From NCBI GenBank assembly GCA_039888615.1, contig JBDQQS010000001.1: a stretch of 64,000 nt of DNA. The stretch is one strand, 5' to 3'. The notes below the pieces were generated by a model. That model ran no database searches, was not told where the DNA came from, and saw nothing but the letters and a program-made list of their open reading frames with translations. The stretch comes from Flavimaribacter sp039888615. Lineage in GTDB: Bacteria; Pseudomonadota; Alphaproteobacteria; Rhizobiales; Rhizobiaceae. A program made the position numbers and the translations under genes. Positions 26,451 to 34,858 of this stretch are shown piece after piece (position 1 is the stretch's first letter; each line of letters begins with the position of its first letter).

Positions 26451-27764
26451 TCAAGCGCTACGCAAATCCACGACCCGCCGCGCCTTGCCGGCGGATCTTT
26501 CGACGCCGCCCGGATCAAGCACTTCGACCTCGACCGTTACTCCGACGACGCTCTTGACGTGGTGACGCAACTCATTGGCGCCTTGCTTGCGGTCTTCATC
26601 GCCCAGGCCGGAGCCGCTCGCCTCGACCTTGATGGACATACGGTCCATACGCCCATCGCGCGTAAGCTCGATCTGATAGTGCGGCGCAAGGATCCGGCAT
26701 TTGAGGATCTGCTCCTCGATCTGTGTCGGAAACACATTGACGCCGCGGATGATCATCATGTCGTCTGAACGGCCGGTGACCTTTTCCATTCTGCGCATCG
26801 AACGGGCCGTGCCCGGCAGCAATCGCGTAAGATCTCGGGTGCGATAGCGGATGATCGGGAAGGCTTCCTTGGTCAGCGAAGTGAACACAAGCTCCCCCAT
26901 TTCGCCGTCCGGCAACACTTCGCCCGTCTGCGGATCGATGACCTCCGGATAGAAATGATCTTCCCAGATGTGCAGGCCGTCCTTGGTTTCAACGCATTCA
27001 TTGGCGACGCCCGGCCCGATGATTTCGGACAGGCCGTAAATATCGACGGCGTCCATGTCGAATGCCGTTTCGATTTCTTCGCGCATGGAATTGGTCCATG
27101 GCTCGGCGCCGAAAATGCCGACTTTTAGCGAACTTTCCCGCGGATCGAGACCCTGATTGCGGAATTCGTCGAGGATGGAGAGCATGTATGACGGCGTGAC
27201 CATGATGACGCGCGGTTTGAAATCGTCGATCAGCATCACCTGCCGTTCGGTCATACCGCCGGAAATCGGCACAACCGTGCAGCCAAGCTTCTCGGCGCCG
27301 TAATGGGCGCCAAGCCCGCCGGTAAACAGGCCGTATCCGTAGGACACATGCACAAGGTCGCCCGGCCGCCCGCCGCTGGCGTAGATCGACCGGGCGACCA
27401 TCTGCGCCCACATGTCGATATCGCCCAGCGTATAGCCGACCACGGTCGGCTTGCCGGTGGTGCCAGAAGACGCGTGAAGACGCGCAAGCTTTTCCCGCGG
27501 CACGGCGAACATGCCGAACGGATAATTGTCCCTCAGGTCCTGCTTCACCGTGAAGGGAAATTTCGACAGATCGTCGAGCGAATTGAGATCGTCCGGATGG
27601 ACGCCATGCATGTCAAAGCTTTTGCGGTAGAATGGCGAGTGCTCGTAGGCGCGATGCAATGTCTCGCGCATGCGCGAGAGCTGAAGGGCTGAAATTTCGT
27701 CCCTTGACGCCGTTTCGATCGCATCAAGGCCGGCGCTGTACCCGCCTGTCGTTTTTGTCTGCAT
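26451..27764 (-). CDS. paaK: Phenylacetate-CoA ligase
   Basis: 437 residues; activates phenylacetate with ATP and CoA. ANL-superfamily adenylating enzyme: P-loop SSGTTGKPTVVGYT, DIYGLSEIIGPGVA (aromatic and YGxSE-type motif), and a C-terminal domain with GRSDDMMIIRGVNVFPTQIEEQ-type sequence. Lies 24 bases after paaI and 31 before paaX. Confidence 0.96.
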   Translation of the reverse strand: MQTKTTGGYSAGLDAIETASRDEISALQLSRMRETLHRAYEHSPFYRKSFDMHGVHPDDLNSLDDLSKFPFTVKQDLRDNYPFGMFAVPREKLARLHASSGTTGKPTVVGYTLGDIDMWAQMVARSIYASGGRPGDLVHVSYGYGLFTGGLGAHYGAEKLGCTVVPISGGMTERQVMLIDDFKPRVIMVTPSYMLSILDEFRNQGLDPRESSLKVGIFGAEPWTNSMREEIETAFDMDAVDIYGLSEIIGPGVANECVETKDGLHIWEDHFYPEVIDPQTGEVLPDGEMGELVFTSLTKEAFPIIRYRTRDLTRLLPGTARSMRRMEKVTGRSDDMMIIRGVNVFPTQIEEQILKCRILAPHYQIELTRDGRMDRMSIKVEASGSGLGDEDRKQGANELRHHVKSVVGVTVEVEVLDPGGVERSAGKARRVVDLRSA

Positions 27765-27787
27765 TGTCTCCTCCGCCGATCGGTCTG

Positions 27788-28249
27788 CTACTCAGCCGCC
27801 TCCGGCACGTGCGTTCCCTTGATGGTCCGGCAGTGACCGCGAAATTCAGCCACAACCGTCCCGTCGTCCCTGGTCACCCGGATGTCGTAAATGCCGCTGC
27901 GCGTTGTCCTGTGCACCTCACTCGCGACTGCGGTCAGCATCTCGCCGCGCCGCGCCGGCTGCAGGAACGAGACTGCGCAATGCTGTGCGACAGCATATTG
28001 GTTGTAGCTGTTGCAGGCGAAGGCGAACGTGCTGTCCGCCAAGGTGAAGACGAAACCGCCGTGACAGATATCCAGCCCGTTGACCATGTGGTCCTGCACC
28101 GGCATCCGCAAAGTCGCGCGACCCGGACCGATATCAACGATCTCCATGCCCATATGCTTGGAGGCGCGGTCCTCCCGCCACATCGCCTCGGCGCTGGCGT
28201 TCGCCAGATCTTCCGCCGAACTCGGCTTCTGGGCGCTATCGTTCGTCAT
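27788..28249 (-). CDS. paaI: Hydroxyphenylacetyl-CoA thioesterase PaaI
   Basis: 153 residues, a single hotdog domain with CHGGFVFTLADSTFAFACN (active-site Asp in the hotdog helix region). PaaI releases CoA from dead-end hydroxyphenylacetyl-CoA and related products. It starts 3 bases after the paaG stop. Confidence 0.95.
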   Translation of the reverse strand: MTNDSAQKPSSAEDLANASAEAMWREDRASKHMGMEIVDIGPGRATLRMPVQDHMVNGLDICHGGFVFTLADSTFAFACNSYNQYAVAQHCAVSFLQPARRGEMLTAVASEVHRTTRSGIYDIRVTRDDGTVVAEFRGHCRTIKGTHVPEAAE

Positions 28250-28252
28250 GGT

Positions 28253-29038
28253 CTATCGCCCCGTAAATTTCGCCGGACGCTTCTCGATGAAGGCGCGCAC
28301 GCCTTCGGCGTAGTCCGTTCCGCGGCCAACTTCCCTTTGCGTATCGCGCTCCAGATCAAGCTGCTCGTCGAGCGTGTTGTCGCCAGCCTGCTGTATCAGG
28401 CCCTTCATGAGACCGAGGCTTCTTGTCGGACCTTTGGCGAGGCTAGCCGCGAGACCGGCGGCTTCCGCCATGAGCCCGTCGTCGTCCACGACTTTCCAGA
28501 TCATGCCCCAGTCGGCCGCCTGTTCCGCCGACACCGGCTCGCCGGTGAACATGATCGCCTTGGCGCGCGCTTCGCCAATGAGGTTCGGCACGGTCCATGT
28601 TCCGCCGCTGTCCGGCACCAGGCCGATGCGAGAAAACGCCTGAATAAATTTCGCCGAGCGCGCGGCAAGCACGATGTCGCAGGCGAGCGCGATATTGGCC
28701 CCTGCCCCGGCGGCCACGCCGTTCACGGCGCAGATCACGGGCTTGCCGATGGAACGGATCCTGCGGACGAGAGGGTTGTACCAGGAATCGATAGTGAGAC
28801 CGAGGTCGATCTCGCCCTGGGAGGGATCGCGCTCTGAGAGATCCTGCCCGGCGCAAAAGCCGCGGCCCGCGCCTGTGAGCAGGATTGCGCGGCACGCAGG
28901 ATCCTCTTCCGCCTCGATGAGCGCCTCTTTCAGGCTGACATGCTGAGCTTCATTGAAGGCGTTGAGCTTGTCCGGCCTGTCGAGTGTGATCACGACATAC
29001 CCGTCCTGCTTTTCGACCCTGACTGAATCGTCGCTCAT
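28253..29038 (-). CDS. paaG: 1,2-epoxyphenylacetyl-CoA isomerase (enoyl-CoA hydratase family)
   Basis: 262 residues from ATG 29038. Crotonase fold: oxyanion segments CRAILLTGAGRGFCAGQDLS and VNGVAAGAGANIALACD, with RIGLVPDSGGTW at the active site. In the pathway PaaG turns the ring epoxide into the oxepin. First gene of the operon, 58 bases from a TetR-type operator. A 12-codon longer frame was rejected because the ATG at 29038 is preceded by GGAGGAGACGCC. Confidence 0.94.
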   Translation of the reverse strand: MSDDSVRVEKQDGYVVITLDRPDKLNAFNEAQHVSLKEALIEAEEDPACRAILLTGAGRGFCAGQDLSERDPSQGEIDLGLTIDSWYNPLVRRIRSIGKPVICAVNGVAAGAGANIALACDIVLAARSAKFIQAFSRIGLVPDSGGTWTVPNLIGEARAKAIMFTGEPVSAEQAADWGMIWKVVDDDGLMAEAAGLAASLAKGPTRSLGLMKGLIQQAGDNTLDEQLDLERDTQREVGRGTDYAEGVRAFIEKRPAKFTGR

Positions 29039-29077
29039 TGGCGTCTCCTCCCTGCGCACCGTTGACAATAGCACTTA

Positions 29078-29096
29078 AACCGACCGACCGGTCAAT
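29078..29096. promoter_or_regulatory. TetR-type (PaaR-like) operator upstream of paaG
   Basis: AACCGACCGACCGGTCAAT on the plus strand. On the paaG strand it starts ATTGACCGG, so TTGACC is also a candidate -35 box. It shares 15 of 19 positions with a site in front of paaZ and lies the same 39 bases from the start codon. The ACCGACCGGTC core resembles operators of TetR-family regulators of acyl-CoA and phenylacetate genes; the regulator is not identified here. Confidence 0.7.
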
Positions 29097-29246
29097 GAAT
29101 CTTTTTTGTTCCGATTTCGTTCCGGCAGAACCGTCGCGGCGCCAGACAGTCCGCGATCATCAAACTGTCGCATAACTGTCATGCAGCCACCCTACAAAAG
29201 TCCTGCTGGTTCCAGCAGATCATCATATATCCAGTCGGGGGAATAC

Positions 29247-31622
29247 ATGAAATCAAGTTCTTTGGCGTCACATGCGGCGCAACTTCTGTGTGGCGTCGCT
29301 TGCTTGACACTCACCTCCGTATCCGCCGCCCGGGCCGATTGCGACCCAGCCTCGCCGACCGACGGACAAACGGTGATCTGCACCGGTCCAAGCACCGGCT
29401 TCGTTGACGAGAATGTTGAGGACGTGACGGTTATCGTGGAGGAAGGCGCCGTCGTGGACGGCGGCGGAGACCGTGGATTCCGGTTTGGCGATAATGGAAC
29501 GCTGACCAATGACGGAACGATATTGTCTGGCGGCGGCGAGCATGGCGTGCAGGGCGGCGACGACGCCAGCGTCACGAACAACGGCGTCATCGACGGCAAT
29601 GGCGATGGCGTCAACGTCGATGACGACGCCTATGTCCTCAACAGCGAAACCGGTGAAATCATCGGAGCGGACGACGGCGTGCAGATCGAGGATGGTGGAG
29701 AAATCATCAACGAGGGAACCGTCACCGCGAATGACGGCGACGCCCTGAAGGCCGCCGACGGCGCCTCTATCCTCAACGAAGGAACGGCCACCGGTTCCGA
29801 TGACGGGATCCAGATCGAGCATGACGGCGAGATCATCAATACGGGAACCGTGACCGCTTATGACGGCGACGCCCTCAAGGCCGAGGATAACGGCTACATC
29901 AGGAATGAAGGCGTGGCGATCGGATATGACGACGGCATTCAGGTCGCGGAAAACGGCGAAGTCTACAATTCGGGCGATGTCACCGCCTATGACGGCGATG
30001 GAATAAACGCCGGTGACGGCGCTTTTATCGTCAATGACGGAACACTGAACGCCTCCGACGACGGCATTCAGGCGGAATTGGACAGCACCGCGATCAACAA
30101 TGGCGCGATCTACGCCACAGACGAAGGCATAAACCTGGATGCGGACGGCGCCGTGGTCATCAACAACGGCTCGATCACCGCCCTTGACGACGGCATTCAC
30201 ACGGCAACCGATTCCTGGATCGAAAACAACGGCTCGATCTATATTCCCTACAACGCCGGCGATCCGCAGGACGGCATCGACTTCGACGACGGTGTGGTGC
30301 TGAACACCGGCCGCATCGAGGTGGAGAACGGCGGTATCGATTCGCAAGACGGCGTCGATTTCGATGAAGATGGCGCAGCGCCGTCCTACATCACGAACAC
30401 CGGCAGCATTATCGGCTACCATGCGGTCAACACCGATCCCCTCAACACGCAATCGCAAACCATCTACAATTACGGTTATCTCGAAGGCTTTGGCGGCGTC
30501 GCCATCAATCTCGGCGAAGGCGACGACGCATTGCAGATCGGGACCGGCTCGCGGATCGTCGGGCTTGTCGACCTCGGCGACGGCACGGACAGTTTCAGCG
30601 TTGACAGCCCGGTTGCATCGCTTGTCAATTTCGTCTCTGCGCCGGAAATCGTCGATCTCAACGGCTTTGCGGCGATCGTGACGTCAACACAAATCGTAAC
30701 GATCGATCCCACGCCCTTCCAGAGCGGCAACGCGCTGATGCGTTCTTTCTTCTTCGACATGACCGGCACGCTGTATCACGACCGCCCTGAAGCCGGAGAA
30801 AGCGGCTTCTGGCTGACCGGATTCGGCAGCGCAGCGGATTTCGGATCATCCACCGTTTACAGCGGCTATGACACATCCGGCGGAGGCGGCGTCGGCGGGT
30901 ATGATCATGCAGTGAACGCCATGTGGAGCATCGGCCTGTTCGGCGGGGGCGCGTCCTATTCTTCACGCATCGACGACGGCGAACACGACACGGACCTGAC
31001 GTCCGGCTTTGGCGGCGTTCGCGCCTTCTACTTTCCGAACAGCCGGTTCACGCTGAATGCCGCCATTTTAGGCGGCGTCACACAGACCAGCCTGTCGAGC
31101 CCCGACTATCGCACCGGCAGCGGCTCGGGAGACGGATCATTCCTGGCGACGACCGGCGGGTTCGCCTATGAAATACCGGCGTCCGAAATGGGCGGCTATG
31201 TCGGTCTGGAAGTGCTTGGTCAGGCCGGAGCGCTCTGGAACCGGGCCGACAGCTACCGGGTGTCCGGTTTCGACGGCGCGACGATCGGCGCGCGGGATTC
31301 GGCCTATTATTTCGGGACGCTGGAAGCCGGCCTGCCCTTCGAAATGCAGTCAGGCGGCAACACGATCCGGTTCAAGCCCTTCGCCGGCGTGTCCTTCGCC
31401 GGCTTCAGCGACGACGCCTTCGCGGTGTCTGCGATTGGCTCCTCGACGAGCTTTGCGGGACCGGGCGATATCGACGGGACGTTCTTCACCGGCGGCGCCG
31501 AACTCGCCATCGACTTCGACGGCAAGGCCAGCCTGACAGGCCGGTTCACCGCCGCCTACAATGAGGACTCCACGTCCTATGGCGGAACGCTCAACCTGCG
31601 CATTCCTTTTCCGGTGAAATAG
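29247..31622 (+). CDS. Autotransporter with acidic beta-solenoid passenger
   Basis: 791 residues from ATG 29247, with GGGGGA just upstream. Signal peptide to about residue 31. Residues about 140-330 are tandem rungs of 20-22 residues that alternate DDGIQ- and GDALK/GDGIN-type units (for example DDGIQIEHDGEIINTGTV), rich in Asp, Gly and Asn. After an intermediate region to about residue 520, the last 270 residues look like an autotransporter beta-barrel (repeated alternating hydrophobic strands, FGGVRAFYFPNS, LEVLGQAGALWNRADSY). It would be exported and anchored in the outer membrane; possible adhesin. Acidic rungs could bind Ca2+. It diverges from paaG and ends at a strong terminator. Confidence 0.82.
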   Translation: MKSSSLASHAAQLLCGVACLTLTSVSAARADCDPASPTDGQTVICTGPSTGFVDENVEDVTVIVEEGAVVDGGGDRGFRFGDNGTLTNDGTILSGGGEHGVQGGDDASVTNNGVIDGNGDGVNVDDDAYVLNSETGEIIGADDGVQIEDGGEIINEGTVTANDGDALKAADGASILNEGTATGSDDGIQIEHDGEIINTGTVTAYDGDALKAEDNGYIRNEGVAIGYDDGIQVAENGEVYNSGDVTAYDGDGINAGDGAFIVNDGTLNASDDGIQAELDSTAINNGAIYATDEGINLDADGAVVINNGSITALDDGIHTATDSWIENNGSIYIPYNAGDPQDGIDFDDGVVLNTGRIEVENGGIDSQDGVDFDEDGAAPSYITNTGSIIGYHAVNTDPLNTQSQTIYNYGYLEGFGGVAINLGEGDDALQIGTGSRIVGLVDLGDGTDSFSVDSPVASLVNFVSAPEIVDLNGFAAIVTSTQIVTIDPTPFQSGNALMRSFFFDMTGTLYHDRPEAGESGFWLTGFGSAADFGSSTVYSGYDTSGGGGVGGYDHAVNAMWSIGLFGGGASYSSRIDDGEHDTDLTSGFGGVRAFYFPNSRFTLNAAILGGVTQTSLSSPDYRTGSGSGDGSFLATTGGFAYEIPASEMGGYVGLEVLGQAGALWNRADSYRVSGFDGATIGARDSAYYFGTLEAGLPFEMQSGGNTIRFKPFAGVSFAGFSDDAFAVSAIGSSTSFAGPGDIDGTFFTGGAELAIDFDGKASLTGRFTAAYNEDSTSYGGTLNLRIPFPVK

Positions 31623-31671
31623 GATCGCAGCGTCGACTGCGGCGGACAGCTTTCCATTGTCAAAATCAAGA

Positions 31672-31709
31672 GCGCCGACGCACCCCTGTGCGTCGGCGCG
31701 ATCGCTTTT
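31672..31709 (+). terminator. Rho-independent terminator after the autotransporter
   Basis: Perfect 12-bp stem GCGCCGACGCAC / GTGCGTCGGCGC, 4-base loop, followed by GATCGCTTTT. It lies 50 bases after the autotransporter stop. Confidence 0.8.
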
Positions 31710-31746
31710 CAATCCATTCTTAACCAAATTGCGCAATACACTTGCA

Positions 31747-31787
31747 GAACACAAATGGAACATATAGTGTATGTTCTGTATTTGTTT
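31747..31787 (+). promoter_or_regulatory. Two SOS (LexA) boxes upstream of lexA
   Basis: 31747-31761 is an exact GAAC-N7-GAAC box, the known alphaproteobacterial LexA site. 31773-31787 reads GTTC-N7-GTTT, one base off the reverse form GTTC-N7-GTTC. Both lie before the lexA start, which implies autoregulation. Confidence 0.85.
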
Positions 31788-31808
31788 CGCCGATTCGGAG
31801 GATTGGGC

Positions 31809-32522
31809 ATGTTAACGCGCAAGCAGCACGAACTGCTTCTGTTCATTCACGAGCGGATGAAGGAATCCGGCATACCGCCGTCATTTGATGAAATGAAGGA
31901 CGCGCTGGATCTCGCGTCGAAATCGGGCATCCACCGTCTGATTACAGCGCTTGAGGAACGCGGCTTCATTCGCCGCCTGCCCAATCGCGCAAGAGCGCTG
32001 GAAGTCATCAGGCTTCCGGAAATGGCTGCGCAGGGATTGCATCCGCGCAAGGGCTTCTCCCCAAGCGTTATTGAAGGCAGCCTCGGCAAGACGCATCCCA
32101 AACTGGTGCGGGAAGCGCCGAAGGAAGCGGCGAATTCGTCCGTCAGCGTGCCTGTCATGGGCCGCATCGCAGCCGGCGTGCCGATATCCGCAATCCAGAA
32201 CAACACCCACAACATCAACGTTCCCCCGGAAATGCTCGGCAATGGCGAGCACTATGCGCTCGAGGTCAAGGGCGACTCGATGATCGAGGCAGGCATCTTT
32301 GACGGCGATACGGTTGTGATCAAGAACGCGTCGACGGCCAATCCCGGCGAGATCGTCGTCGCCCTGGTCGACGAAGAGGAAGCCACGCTCAAGCGCTTTC
32401 GGCGCAAGGGCGCATCCATTGCGCTGGAGGCCGCCAACCCCGCCTACGAAACGCGGATCTTCGGACCGGACCAGGTCAAGATCCAGGGCAAGCTCGTCGG
32501 GCTTATTCGCACCTACAACTAG
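31809..32522 (+). CDS. lexA: LexA SOS repressor
   Basis: 237 residues from ATG 31809; an earlier in-frame ATG at 31755 lies inside the SOS box and cannot be the start. N-terminal winged helix (MLTRKQHELLLFI, MKDALDLASKSGIHRLITALEERGF), Ala-Gly cleavage site in RIAAGVPI, catalytic Ser in VKGDSMIEAGIFDGD and Lys in EEEATLKRF. In relatives it follows moeA closely; here it is 12 kb away. Confidence 0.97.
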   Translation: MLTRKQHELLLFIHERMKESGIPPSFDEMKDALDLASKSGIHRLITALEERGFIRRLPNRARALEVIRLPEMAAQGLHPRKGFSPSVIEGSLGKTHPKLVREAPKEAANSSVSVPVMGRIAAGVPISAIQNNTHNINVPPEMLGNGEHYALEVKGDSMIEAGIFDGDTVVIKNASTANPGEIVVALVDEEEATLKRFRRKGASIALEAANPAYETRIFGPDQVKIQGKLVGLIRTYN

Positions 32523-32528
32523 GAACAA

Positions 32529-32551
32529 GCGAGCAGGTCCGGCCTGCTCGC
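32529..32551. terminator. Bidirectional terminator between lexA and isochorismate synthase
   Basis: Perfect 9-bp stem GCGAGCAGG / CCTGCTCGC with a 5-base loop, in the 36-base gap between convergent stop codons. No long T-run on either side. Confidence 0.7.
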
Positions 32552-32558
32552 TCCATAT

Positions 32559-33734
32559 TCAGATAATCGACCCGACCGTCTTGGTCTTTTCGACCGTCTC
32601 GATCCATTCGCGGGCGGGGTTTGATGTCTCAACAATTCCGCCCCCGACATAGAGGCTGATTTCCTGCCCGAGAATTTGCGCGGTGCGCAGGTTCACGTAG
32701 AGCTTTGTCGAGCCGTCCCAGTCGACTGGTCCGAGATAGCCGGTGTAGTAGCCGCGATCGTAGCCTTCAAACCGCTTCAGGAATTCAATCGCGGGCGGCT
32801 TCGGCATGCCGCAGACGGCCGATGTCGGATGCAGGCTGCGCAGGAGGCCCGCCAGCCGGTCGGCGTCGAGGCTGTCCGCGCTTCTGCGGAAAATCGTTCT
32901 GAGATGCACCAGATTGGCCGCCGAAACCGTGCGCGGTCCGACCTCTTCGAAATCGTCGATGCCCTGCTCCAGGAATGCGCGCCGAATATAGTTGCTGACG
33001 AGCGCCTGTTCCTCGATCAAACCGTCCGGCCAGCCAATGTTTCTTAGATCCGGATCCGGCCCGACCCACTGCGTTCCGGCAAGCGCCATGGTGTCAACGC
33101 CATCCGGCGTGGACGAAAGCAGGATCTCCGGCGTTCCAACGAGCCAGCTTCCGGTTTCAGGCAGGTGAACGAGCGCGACGAATGCGGACGGCAGCTTGGC
33201 GGCGAGCCGTTCTGCCATATCGAGCAGATCATATTCCGGCGACAGCGCGCGGTTTTCCACGCGCGACGTGACGAGCTTGCGCATGCGGCCCGCCTTGATC
33301 TGCTGCACGCAGCGCTCCACCAGCAACTCATAAGTCTGGCGATCGGTCGCAAGCGGTCCGTCAACATTGGCGCGCGACTGGACGGGAACATCCATCCGGT
33401 CATCGGCGAGCTCCAGCAGTCTTTTTTGATGGTCGGAAACGGGGTCGTCGCCGTAGGCGTCTCCGGTCCAGAATTTGACGCCGTCCTTGTCCAGCCGGAC
33501 ATCGCCTTCAATGGCGTCCGCAAGGTTGGCGTCTTCGACATCGACGCGATTGATCGCGAAGAAAGGCCGCTCATGCGTTTTTGTAAACACCGGCCGTTTC
33601 GTCAAACCGTTGCAGCTAACGAGCGCCTCCCAGTGAACCGCATCCGGCCTGCGCCACAGGGCGAAAGGCAAGTCGGTGTCCGCAGCAGCCGATAGCAGGC
33701 TCCTGGCTCCTCCCGGTATTTTCATTCCGATCAT
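32559..33734 (-). CDS. Isochorismate synthase (EntC/MenF/DhbC type)
   Basis: 391 residues. The C-terminal chorismate-binding domain has FVALVHLPETGSWLVGTPE, MALAGTQWVG, LLRSLHPTSAVCGMPK (the HPT-x-A-VCG-x-P signature), YTGYLGPVD and YVGGGIV. It converts chorismate to isochorismate. It stands alone: I see no isochorismatase, DHB-AMP ligase, NRPS or menaquinone genes in the window, so the pathway end product (siderophore, salicylate-like or quinone) is unknown. ATG 33734 or 33725. Confidence 0.88.
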   Translation of the reverse strand: MIGMKIPGGARSLLSAAADTDLPFALWRRPDAVHWEALVSCNGLTKRPVFTKTHERPFFAINRVDVEDANLADAIEGDVRLDKDGVKFWTGDAYGDDPVSDHQKRLLELADDRMDVPVQSRANVDGPLATDRQTYELLVERCVQQIKAGRMRKLVTSRVENRALSPEYDLLDMAERLAAKLPSAFVALVHLPETGSWLVGTPEILLSSTPDGVDTMALAGTQWVGPDPDLRNIGWPDGLIEEQALVSNYIRRAFLEQGIDDFEEVGPRTVSAANLVHLRTIFRRSADSLDADRLAGLLRSLHPTSAVCGMPKPPAIEFLKRFEGYDRGYYTGYLGPVDWDGSTKLYVNLRTAQILGQEISLYVGGGIVETSNPAREWIETVEKTKTVGSII

Positions 33735-33812
33735 CTCCGTTTGACCGGGGGAAACTTGCTTGAAGACCGGACAGTCGCCAGCACAAAATCAACGAGCCGG
33801 CATAGCGTAAAG

Positions 33813-34718
33813 CTATGTCACGAATTCCAGCCCGATTTCACGCGCCGCCTCGGTGAGGCTTTCCCGGATGGTTTCGATGACCCGCCGTGCGCCATGGTCC
33901 TTGTGATGATGCAGGAGAACCGGAAGCCGCGGTCCATCTGCGAAGGGAATGGGCTTGATGTCGGGGTCCCTGACGCCGGTCGCCGTCAATTCATCGACAA
34001 TCGCGATGCCGAAATCCTCGTACATCAAAGAGATGGCGCTCTCCGCAAAACGGGTCTCGATGGTGATGTTCGGCTTGATGTCGCGTTCCTCGAACATGTC
34101 CTTCACCCAGCGCCCGTGCGGCGTGTTGGGGTGAAAGAAAATAAGACGCTCGTCGGCAAGCTGGTCGATGTACACGCTTTCATTGTTGGCCATCGGATGG
34201 TCGCGCGGAACGATGCAGGCCATCGAGATTTCGGCGATTTTCTGGGACACGATCATGGCGTCGTTCACGGGATAGATGGTGACGACGCAATCGCCTTCCG
34301 CAAGCCAGAGATAGTCCTTGATCTGGGTTAGCGACAACGTGTCCATGCGCAACTTGGCGCCTGGATTGCGGCGCGCGAGCTTGGCGAGCGCCTTTGGACC
34401 GAGAGCCTGCGAGACGCTTGGCGAGACGCCCATTCTGAGCGTGACGGACTGACCGGAGGCGATTTCGAAGACTGTGCTGGACAATTGCTCGAGGCCGGTC
34501 ATGGACGGCTGGACGATCTCGAAGATCTGGCGCGCAGTGCGCGTCGGCGTCAGGCGACCGGCGTTGCGGTGGAAGAGCCGAACGCCAAGCACGTCCTCGA
34601 GCCGCTTGATGGTATTGCTCACCGTCGGCTGCGCGATATTGAGCTGTTGCGAAGCGGCGCTGATGGAACCGCTGACCATAACCGATCGGAATACTTCCAG
34701 TTGACGAAAGGAAAGCAT
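33813..34718 (-). CDS. LysR-family regulator
   Basis: 301 residues from ATG 34718. N-terminal helix-turn-helix LRQ-type segment LSFRQLEVFRSVMVSGSI, SQQLNIAQPTVSNTIKRLED; the rest is a periplasmic-binding-like effector domain. It diverges from an AroE-like dehydrogenase followed by an ABC importer, and is probably their regulator. The effector is unknown. Confidence 0.9.
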   Translation of the reverse strand: MLSFRQLEVFRSVMVSGSISAASQQLNIAQPTVSNTIKRLEDVLGVRLFHRNAGRLTPTRTARQIFEIVQPSMTGLEQLSSTVFEIASGQSVTLRMGVSPSVSQALGPKALAKLARRNPGAKLRMDTLSLTQIKDYLWLAEGDCVVTIYPVNDAMIVSQKIAEISMACIVPRDHPMANNESVYIDQLADERLIFFHPNTPHGRWVKDMFEERDIKPNITIETRFAESAISLMYEDFGIAIVDELTATGVRDPDIKPIPFADGPRLPVLLHHHKDHGARRVIETIRESLTEAAREIGLEFVT

Positions 34719-34811
34719 GGCTACACATGTCTGCATTCAGGAAGCCGGCACAGTTATCATGCTTGTACCGGGTCAGCAATTTAATAGATCTTCCCGTCCA
34801 GAGGCGCAGTT

Positions 34812-34824
34812 TGAACAATATTCA
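34812..34824. promoter_or_regulatory. Candidate LysR box (T-N11-A)
   Basis: TGAACAATATTCA is a T-N11-A element with TGAA/TTCA arms, about 35 bases before the start of the AroE-like gene and in the divergent gap after the LysR gene. Short and therefore tentative. Confidence 0.4.
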
Positions 34825-34858
34825 CGAAAATCAGACGGATGACGGAACCACCGCAGCC

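Noticed and set aside
29268..30458. A 396-codon open frame antisense to the autotransporter
   Set aside because: Arises from the repeated, GC-biased solenoid sequence; the sense strand has signal peptide, rungs and barrel.
31755..31808. Upstream in-frame ATG for lexA
   Set aside because: It lies inside the perfect SOS box; family start is MLTRKQ at 31809.
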